NCBI GenBank assembly: GCA_964653795.1
Contig: CAZZHO010000152.1
Location: 1-11,363 of the forward strand
Reading direction: 5' to 3'
DNA: 11,363 nt
DNA from: JAWPMT01 sp964653795
GTDB lineage: Bacteria; Bacteroidota; Bacteroidia; Cytophagales; Cyclobacteriaceae
Below are positions 6,252-11,363 of the stretch, in pieces. The notes under the pieces are model-generated. The model had not been told where the DNA came from and ran no database searches. It saw only the letters and a list, made by a program, of their open reading frames with translations. Numbering within the stretch: position 1 is the first letter of the stretch; every line of letters begins with the position of its first letter. Made by a program: the position numbers and the translations under genes.

Positions 6252-6602
6252 ATGGGAAAGTCCAAATTTGAGATCTTCAAAGGCAAAGACCAACACTTCT
6301 TCTTTCACCTCAAAGCCGGAAATGGTGAAGTAATTCTGGCCAGTCAAGGTTACACGACTAAAGCCAACTGCCAAAATGGTGTGAATTCTGTAGCTAAGAA
6401 TGCTTCGGAAGATGCGAATTTCGAAAAGAAAGAGGCTAAAGATGGTAGACACTATTTTGTATTACACGCAGCTAATAAGCAAATCATAGGTAACAGTCAG
6501 ATGTACACTACTACTTCGGCACGAGATCATGGTATCAGGTCGGTACACGATAATGCTACCAACGCGGAAATAATTGATCAGACCAAAGCGGTCGCTACTT
6601 AA
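6252..6602 (+). CDS. YegP family protein (two DUF1508 repeats)
   Basis: The 116-residue protein consists of two homologous units of about 48 residues. Unit 1 (about 5-53) has FEIFKGKDQHFFFHLKAGNGEVILASQGYTTK... in pieces FEIFKGKD, FHLKAGNG, ILASQGYTT and NGVNSVAKNA; unit 2 (about 57-105) repeats this as FEKKEAKDG, FVLHAANKQIIGNSQMYTT and GIRSVHDNA. This is the standard YegP tandem layout: each unit is a small beta-sheet plus helix. The biochemical role of the family is not established. There is no signal peptide, so it is cytoplasmic. It stands alone, 104 nt after the crotonase gene, and a terminator follows 28 nt after its stop, so it is probably a single-gene unit. Confidence 0.92.
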   Translation: MGKSKFEIFKGKDQHFFFHLKAGNGEVILASQGYTTKANCQNGVNSVAKNASEDANFEKKEAKDGRHYFVLHAANKQIIGNSQMYTTTSARDHGIRSVHDNATNAEIIDQTKAVAT

Positions 6603-6629
6603 AGATTGCTGTACACTTTTCGATAAGTC

Positions 6630-6656
6630 AAGCCTCCATTGTTGGGGGCTTTTTTT
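6630..6656 (+). terminator. Rho-independent terminator after the YegP gene
   Basis: AAGCCTCCA (6630-6638) pairs with TGGGGGCTT (6643-6651), 9 bp with one G-T wobble, loop TTGT, followed by a run of T to 6656. It separates the YegP gene from the padR operon. Confidence 0.88.
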
Positions 6657-6663
6657 GTTTGGG

Positions 6664-6675
6664 TTCCTTAAGGAA
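6664..6675. repeat. 12-bp palindrome TTCCTTAAGGAA
   Basis: Perfectly self-complementary, just after the terminator and 138 bp before padR. It is possibly a regulator site; no known consensus matched. Confidence 0.3.
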
Positions 6676-6697
6676 ACTGTCCATTTTCGGCAGAAGT

Positions 6698-6712
6698 GTT
6701 TCAAAATGAAAC
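6698..6712. repeat. Inverted repeat GTTTCA-aaa-TGAAAC
   Basis: Perfect 6-bp arms with a 3-nt spacer, about 100 bp upstream of padR. It could be an operator for the padR-permease operon, perhaps for PadR itself, but it does not show the ATGT-N8-ACAT pattern known from PadR of other phyla. Confidence 0.3.
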
Positions 6713-6812
6713 TCCCTCAAGTTGGAAGAAAGTGCTCTCAGGTCCTTCAGACGCATAAACACAATTCGGCATCACATTTGATATACGGAAATGGAAGATA
6801 TAGTAGACATAT

Positions 6813-7160
6813 ATGAGAAAAAGCGATTTAGGAGAATTTGAGGAGCTGGTGTTGTTAGCAATTGGTGTTCTATATCCGGATGCCTACAGTGTTGTAATAG
6901 CGGAGAGGTTAGAGTTGGAAACTCGACGGAGAATAACCACTGGAGCCGTGCACGCTTCCTTGCAAAGGTTGGAAAACAAAGGCTATGTAACCTCTGAAAT
7001 GGGGGAAGCTAGTGCAGTTCGCGGAGGCAGACGGAAACGTTTATATAGTGTGACCATTGCCGGAAGTAAAATTTTACATGATGTCCACGAAATCAGGTCC
7101 AGTCTCTGGAATAGTCTTCAACCGAATAGTCTACCTAACCTAAATATCGAGAAAGCATGA
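6813..7160 (+). CDS. PadR family transcriptional regulator
   Basis: This 115-residue protein has the PadR winged-helix pattern: an N-terminal helix starting LGEFEELVLLAIGVL (6-20), a YSVVIAERLE helix, the recognition-helix region GAVHASLQRLENKGYV (44-59) and a wing containing RGGRRKRLYSVT (70-81), then a C-terminal helix (about 82-100) that would mediate dimerisation. PadR proteins are cytoplasmic repressors, often of the transporter gene beside them. Its stop overlaps the start of the permease gene (ATGA, 7157-7160), so the two are translated together. In Bacteroidota such short PadR genes commonly precede large FtsX-like permeases. The ATG at 6813 lies inside a CATATATG palindrome (6808-6815). 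The inducer is unknown. Confidence 0.92.
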   Translation: MRKSDLGEFEELVLLAIGVLYPDAYSVVIAERLELETRRRITTGAVHASLQRLENKGYVTSEMGEASAVRGGRRKRLYSVTIAGSKILHDVHEIRSSLWNSLQPNSLPNLNIEKA

Positions 7161-9805
7161 GTAAAAAGGAACAAGCAGCGCCGCCGAAATGGATAAATAA
7201 GATATTGTCTTCACTAATCCACTCTGAATATCAAGAAGAAATTTTAGGCGACTTGAAAGAGAGGTTTGATCTCAGAGTAGCCAGCAAGGGAGTAAAGAAA
7301 GCCAGATTGGCTTATCTACGAGAAGCTATTTCTTTTATCCGACCAAAGACTGTTTCAGGAGGCAGGTACCGACGGTTGCTACTGACGGATATGTTCTTCA
7401 GCAATTTCAAACTCTCTTTCCGGAATATTCGGAAGGGAGGTACTTTCTCTACCATCAATATTTTCGGCTTGGTATTGGGTCTTAGCACGTTCGCTATCAT
7501 ATCTCTTTGGATAAAAGCAGAAAGAGCTGTTGATAATTTCCATGAAAATGGGGACCGACTTTATGCTCTCTACTATGCTATGACCACACCGGACAACCGC
7601 GAGATTGCCGGCTATGAGATACCTTTTGAATTTATAAGCCCTGAGTGGGACAGAGATGTGGAGTTGGAGAAAGAGCTGCTGGAAAAAATTCCTGGTGTGG
7701 AACATGCGGTCTCTTACAAAACTGGCTATGAGCTACCTTGGGGCTATCCATGCACTTTTAGATACCAAGACGTTCGTCATAAGTTTAGTGGTTCCATTGC
7801 TAGTCCATCTTTTTTTAAGATGTTCTCTTTCGGCCTTTTGCACGGAGATCCTGAAACCGCACTACTGGGCAGAAAGAGCCTTTCTATATCAAGAAAGATG
7901 GCAGAACTCTTCTACGGCTCCACTGAGGAAGCAATAGGCAAGACTATTCGCTACGAGAATCTTTTTGATCTGCAGATCACGGGTGTTTTCGAGGATGTGC
8001 CCTCGAATAGTACGCTGCAGTTTGATTATTTAATCAACTGGGAGATTTTTCAAAAGGAAAGTGGGATCGTCTACTCATCGAACCTTTCGAGCACTTTCAT
8101 CCAGCTAGATCAAAATTCAGACTTGTCATCGGTTGAGGAGCAGATCCGACATCATTTGGATGAGCGGCTGGTCCCTTTGGGTATTACTGAATTTGAATTG
8201 GGAATTTTACCTTACAAAGACCGCTATCTCTATTCAGAATTCGAAAATGGCACCCCCGCAACTGGAAGAATCGAGTACCTAAGGATTTTCAGGGGCATTT
8301 CCCTTTTCATTTTTATAGTGGCGCTTGTCAACTTTTTGAATCTGTCTGCTGCTCAATCTATCAAACGTGCAAAGGAGGTGGGGATGCGGAAAATATTGGG
8401 GTCAAGTAAGAGATATGTCATATTACTTTTTGTGACAGAAGGCCTGATGTTAGCCTTTTTCTCCTCGCTCATTGTATTGACGGCCATCAACGTATTATCC
8501 CCTTATTTTGAGCAATTATCAGGAAGGGAATTCTGGCAAACCTGGAATCTGGACGTATTTGCAAACCTTTTTTGGCTGACGCTATTGGCTGGGCTTCTTG
8601 GGGGGTTGTATCCTGCATTACTGCTATCATCATGGAAGCCCGTCAAAGTTTTGAAAGGAAAACCTATGACGTCCAGGAAGTCTATCCTGTTGACAAAAAG
8701 CCTGGTAGTGGTGCAGTTTTCCATTTCGATATTACTGTTAATTGTAACCATCGTAGTATCGCGCCAAAGTGACTTCTTACGAAATGCTCCGCTTGGGTAC
8801 GATAGAGAAAATATTATCTATGTCGATGTGGAGGGTACGGTCAATGAGAACTATCATGTAATCAAACAGCAGCTTCTCGATTTGCCTGGAATCCAGATGG
8901 TAGACCGGTCAAGTGAGGCACCTCATGCCATGGATTTTGAGATGATTGACCCATTTAAATGGCAGGGACAGGAAGAGAATCAGTTGGTTGGTTTTTATCC
9001 TACATCGGTCGGTTTTGATTTTATGGAGATGCTAGACCTCAAAGTGGTTGAGGGTAGAGCTTTTTCAAAAGCGCATCCAAGCGATACCATGGCATTTTTG
9101 GTTAATGAAACGGCTGTGGATGAAATGGGTATGCAGGACCCGGTAGGTAAATGGATCTCGGCCTGGGGGAAAAAAGGGAAAATCATTGGAGTACTCAAAG
9201 ATTATCATATCAACTCTATGCATAAACCCATTCGACCCTTGATTGTAGACATAAAAGAAGACATTACTTTCGGAAAGATCATGATCAAAACATATCCCAG
9301 TCAGACTAAACAGGCGCTTGAAAGTATAGAAAGTGTATTTTCAGCCTTAAACCCCGAGTTTCCATTTGAGTATACATTCTTGGATCATGAGTATAATGCC
9401 CTATACAAGCATGAGGTATTGGTGTCCAGACTATCCAATCATTTCTCTATTCTGGCTACTATTATTTCCTGTCTGGGATTACTGGGATTAGCGATTTTCT
9501 CAGCCGAGAAACGCACCAAGGAGTTAGGAATTCGAAAGGCGTTAGGCGCCTCTATCAGTGGTATTGTGGCGCTCTTTTCCAGTGATTTTATGAAGTTGGT
9601 ACTAGCTTCCACTTTCATAGCCATTCCTATAGCTTTTCTGGCCCTAAATCGTTGGTTGGAGGGTTTCGCCTATAGAATAGAGTTAGAGTGGTGGCTATTT
9701 GCTTTATGTGCATTGTTGGCTTTGGTGGTCGCATTTTTAACCATCAGTTTGCAAGCATTGAAATCTGCGAAAGTGAACCCTGCACAGATTTTAAGAAGTG
9801 AGTAG
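7157..9805 (+). CDS. FtsX-like (MacB-type) ABC transporter permease with N-terminal prefix domain
   Basis: The 882-residue inner-membrane protein has two FtsX/MacB-type halves. Residues 1-75 form a charged cytoplasmic prefix (PPKWINKILSSLI..., EEILGDLKERF at 27-37) typical of permeases paired with PadR regulators. Predicted membrane segments lie at about 100-118, 380-398, 421-445, 470-492, 512-535, 761-782, 812-831 and 845-866. Two large extracytoplasmic domains fall between (about 120-375 and 537-757). The conserved cytoplasmic motif after the first membrane helix of each core appears twice: AKEVGMRKILGSS (405-417) and TKELGIRKALGAS (787-799). The ending VNPAQILRSE matches the usual P.ILR.E finish. 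No ATP-binding domain is present and no ATPase gene is adjacent, so it must use a partner encoded elsewhere. Substrate unknown; relatives act in macrolide or lipoprotein efflux and in envelope stress. Confidence 0.93.
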   Translation: MSKKEQAAPPKWINKILSSLIHSEYQEEILGDLKERFDLRVASKGVKKARLAYLREAISFIRPKTVSGGRYRRLLLTDMFFSNFKLSFRNIRKGGTFSTINIFGLVLGLSTFAIISLWIKAERAVDNFHENGDRLYALYYAMTTPDNREIAGYEIPFEFISPEWDRDVELEKELLEKIPGVEHAVSYKTGYELPWGYPCTFRYQDVRHKFSGSIASPSFFKMFSFGLLHGDPETALLGRKSLSISRKMAELFYGSTEEAIGKTIRYENLFDLQITGVFEDVPSNSTLQFDYLINWEIFQKESGIVYSSNLSSTFIQLDQNSDLSSVEEQIRHHLDERLVPLGITEFELGILPYKDRYLYSEFENGTPATGRIEYLRIFRGISLFIFIVALVNFLNLSAAQSIKRAKEVGMRKILGSSKRYVILLFVTEGLMLAFFSSLIVLTAINVLSPYFEQLSGREFWQTWNLDVFANLFWLTLLAGLLGGLYPALLLSSWKPVKVLKGKPMTSRKSILLTKSLVVVQFSISILLLIVTIVVSRQSDFLRNAPLGYDRENIIYVDVEGTVNENYHVIKQQLLDLPGIQMVDRSSEAPHAMDFEMIDPFKWQGQEENQLVGFYPTSVGFDFMEMLDLKVVEGRAFSKAHPSDTMAFLVNETAVDEMGMQDPVGKWISAWGKKGKIIGVLKDYHINSMHKPIRPLIVDIKEDITFGKIMIKTYPSQTKQALESIESVFSALNPEFPFEYTFLDHEYNALYKHEVLVSRLSNHFSILATIISCLGLLGLAIFSAEKRTKELGIRKALGASISGIVALFSSDFMKLVLASTFIAIPIAFLALNRWLEGFAYRIELEWWLFALCALLALVVAFLTISLQALKSAKVNPAQILRSE

Positions 9806-9847
9806 CAACATTCCCTTCGGAATCAAAATTCTTTTTTCATTGGTTGA

Positions 9848-9877
9848 TTGGCTTACGACTTTCCTTTTTTATATTTA
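9848..9877 (+). promoter_or_regulatory. Candidate Bacteroidota-type promoter for the right-hand operon
   Basis: TTG at 9848-9850 is followed by a 19-bp spacer and TATATTTA at 9870-9877, one mismatch from TAnnTTTG. Transcription would begin near 9884, some 27 nt before the GTG start at 9911. The position between permease and next gene supports a new transcription unit. Confidence 0.42.
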
Positions 9878-9910
9878 ACGGTATAATTATCACCATCCGA
9901 AAGACGTAAA

Positions 9911-10423
9911 GTGTCAGATCCTAAACCAAATAGGAAAAAATCCAATGGGACATGGACTTGGACTGGGTTGATCGCAATTCTTGGAATTTTGATTGGCAGC
10001 CTGTTCAGAGGTGCATTTGAAGAATTAGGTTCGAATTTGTATAAGAGATATTTTACTACTGAAAGTAAAGAAAATTTAGATGATCCTCCGATATTAGAAA
10101 TAAACCAGGATACTTTAAAATCTATTGATCATAAAGGTATACTACAGAAGAATCTCCATAAATTATTGTTGATTGGTGATTTTAGCCAAGCTGATTTGGA
10201 AAGGCGTAAGATTGCTTCTGACTGGTTACGTGGAACGTTAATGAGTTCTGCTAAGGTGACTCTTATAGATTATGATTCTACAAATTTTCCAATTAGTCTA
10301 GAGGAGTTCTTGAGAATTGCCCAAACTCGTACCTCCAATCTTGAAATAGAAGTAGTTTCCTACAGCCCTGAAAATCCTCCTTTCTACAATTTGGAAATTA
10401 GGTTAATAAATGAATATTGGTAA
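9911..10423 (+). CDS. Single-span membrane protein of unknown function (GTG start)
   Basis: The 170-residue protein starts at GTG 9911; the frame is open upstream only to a TAA at 9884-9886 and contains no ATG there, so GTG is the only reasonable start. A hydrophilic, basic N terminus (residues 1-12, KPNRKKSNG) precedes one hydrophobic helix (about 15-34) containing GLIAILGILIGSLF. The basic side suggests the N terminus is inside, but the location of the rest is uncertain. Residues about 80-165 look like a small alpha/beta domain: strand KLLLIGD (84-90), helix ADLERRKIASDWLRGTL, strand KVTLIDYD, helix EEFLRIAQ, strand LEIEVVSY, ending in LEIRLINEYW. I do not recognise the family. The next gene begins 3 nt after the stop, indicating an operon. 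The region is visibly more A/T-rich than the metabolic genes. Confidence 0.72.
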   Translation: MSDPKPNRKKSNGTWTWTGLIAILGILIGSLFRGAFEELGSNLYKRYFTTESKENLDDPPILEINQDTLKSIDHKGILQKNLHKLLLIGDFSQADLERRKIASDWLRGTLMSSAKVTLIDYDSTNFPISLEEFLRIAQTRTSNLEIEVVSYSPENPPFYNLEIRLINEYW

Positions 10424-10426
10424 AAA

Positions 10427-11068
10427 ATGCGAAACTTCTTTATTGCTTTATTTCTCACTACCTGCCTTGTGAATGGCAATTGTCAAATAGCTGATCTTTC
10501 TAATTCAGAAAGTCAAGCTCTGAAGATGCGGGCTGTTCAGAAAATCAAAGATCTCCAAAAGAAACTCGAGATCATTGCAAGTAAAAAATTCAGCTATGAT
10601 CAAAAACTGGTATATTCTGATGGTGTAAAGGAATTATTCATCAATAGAGGTGAGGCAGTTTCTCCTTGTAAAAGAAGGCAATTTTGTGGACCGGTAATCA
10701 TGCAAGTTTCCTCTTCAGTGAATAAAAAAGTATACCGTAGAAAACTCAGTGATTACCTTTTTAAACTAGCTAACCTGCCATATAGCAATGTGGAAATTAC
10801 TTCGGCCAATACTTTCAATGTTAGTGAGATTTATGCAAGTGGTGTTGATGCTGATGGTGACTCATTGTTCACGGCTCATGTGGATTTTCAGCAGATGTTC
10901 AGGGCCTTCGGCAGCAATGGTGAATATCAGGCCCAACCAGATATTACTTCGAAAAAAGTAGAGATTCTATTTAAGAAAAAATCTAGTCCTATTGATGTCT
11001 CTTATAACGGTAGATGGATTGTTTATTTAGGAAATATTTCAATAAATCATACGGAACCATTTAGATGA
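10427..11068 (+). CDS. Exported protein of unknown function
   Basis: The 213-residue protein has a Sec-type N terminus: MRN, a hydrophobic core (residues 4-16) and a polar NGNCQ region, so cleavage near residue 19 is likely. The cysteines at 13 and 19 do not sit in a proper lipobox, so lipidation is not supported. A basic amphipathic helix (about 28-52) follows, then a mixed alpha/beta part. Cys81 and Cys87 could form a short disulfide loop. The stretch from about 120 to 205 (NVEITSAN, an acidic DADGD at 141-145, FQQMFRAF at 154-161, DITSKKVEILF at 172-182, WIVYLGNISI at 197-206) looks like a compact fold with a final strand. I do not recognise the family with confidence. The gap to the upstream gene is 3 nt, so they are co-transcribed and perhaps work together at the envelope. 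Confidence 0.75.
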   Translation: MRNFFIALFLTTCLVNGNCQIADLSNSESQALKMRAVQKIKDLQKKLEIIASKKFSYDQKLVYSDGVKELFINRGEAVSPCKRRQFCGPVIMQVSSSVNKKVYRRKLSDYLFKLANLPYSNVEITSANTFNVSEIYASGVDADGDSLFTAHVDFQQMFRAFGSNGEYQAQPDITSKKVEILFKKKSSPIDVSYNGRWIVYLGNISINHTEPFR

Positions 11069-11084
11069 AATAAAAATCATTTCA

Positions 11085-11363
11085 GTGAAAACAGCTTTAA
11101 TTTTTATTTTCTATTGTGCAATTTCAAATTATGCCTTGTCCCAAGTGGTTGAGGATGTATTTGATAGTTCGTTAGTCAGCCAACCAGAGAATTTAATTCA
11201 AAGTTTGAATATCGTTTCGAGCTATCCAGATAGTACTTCTTTGATTCATGATCTATTTGATTTTAATAGCTTCCAAAACGGGACAATCACCGAGGAGGAA
11301 TTCTATGGGTTTTATGCGGTTTTGAAAGAAATGAGATCGGAGAGCATCCAATTTGATGACCCT
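11085..11363 (+). CDS. Exported protein of unknown function, N-terminal fragment (GTG start, cut by window edge)
   Basis: From GTG 11085 exactly 93 codons remain open to the last base. The frame is open upstream to a TAA at 11043-11045 but holds no ATG, and starting at this GTG gives a textbook signal peptide: Lys2, a hydrophobic core (ALIFIFYCAI, residues 4-13) and cleavage near ALSQ at 18-21. The mature part seen (VVEDVFDSSLV, IQSLNIVSSYPDS, a Phe/Asn/Asp-rich stretch and a helix FYGFYAVLKEMR) is acidic and unassigned. It starts 16 nt after the previous stop, so it is probably the third gene of the operon. A 3-codon ATG ORF at 11065 overlapping the previous stop is a decoy. The product could be soluble or, given the aromatic content, envelope-bound. 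Confidence 0.65.
   Translation, partial: MKTALIFIFYCAISNYALSQVVEDVFDSSLVSQPENLIQSLNIVSSYPDSTSLIHDLFDFNSFQNGTITEEEFYGFYAVLKEMRSESIQFDDP

Noticed and set aside
9810..9837. Hairpin ATTCC-cttc-GGAAT followed by a T-run after the permease
   Set aside because: A 5-bp stem with 8 bases before the T-run; it may assist termination but is not convincing.
10427..11068. Reading the exported protein as a lipoprotein
   Set aside because: Cys13 and Cys19 lack the small residue and Leu/Val spacing of a lipobox; an ordinary signal peptide fits better.

Overview
The window looks like chromosomal DNA of a Bacteroidota bacterium, probably a Cytophagales-type marine or environmental relative (inference). The reasons are a fused IcmF-type acyl-CoA mutase, a PadR regulator translationally coupled to a large FtsX-like permease with a cytoplasmic prefix domain, start codons without Shine-Dalgarno sequences in A/T-rich leaders, and sequences resembling the Bacteroidota TTG / TAnnTTTG promoter. 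No tRNA, rRNA, CRISPR array, transposase or phage gene was seen.

Layout. 1-280 (-): the N-terminal end of a DEAD-box RNA helicase, cut by the window edge. 281-661: a divergent spacer with one doubtful 37-codon ORF and a cluster of inverted repeats. 662-1612 (+): a C2-like domain protein followed 9 nt later by a secreted, mostly helical protein, both of unknown role. 1669-1959 (+): a small conserved protein of unknown function, closed by a strong hairpin terminator. 2018-5092 (-): icmF, interrupted by a run of 100 N. 5350-6147 (+): a crotonase-family enzyme, divergent from icmF across 257 bp. 6252-6602 (+): a YegP/DUF1508 protein with its own terminator. 6813-9805 (+): padR and the permease, overlapping by 4 bp. 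9911-11363 (+): three consecutive genes for a membrane-anchored protein and two exported proteins, all unrecognised; the first and third start at GTG and the third runs off the window.

How the genes fit together. icmF and the crotonase are the only clear metabolic pair: both act on short acyl-CoA esters, consistent with carbon-skeleton rearrangement (butyryl-/isobutyryl-CoA) linked to fatty-acid or branched-chain amino-acid breakdown. Two visible residues point to isobutyryl-CoA rather than methylmalonyl-CoA as the mutase substrate. PadR probably controls the permease it is co-transcribed with; no ATPase partner lies nearby. The last three genes look like an envelope-directed operon. The strongest technical caution is the N run in icmF: family comparison suggests it replaces considerably more than 100 bases. 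No obviously new defence or mobile system is visible; the most likely undescribed units are the C2-like/secreted pair and the right-hand envelope operon.
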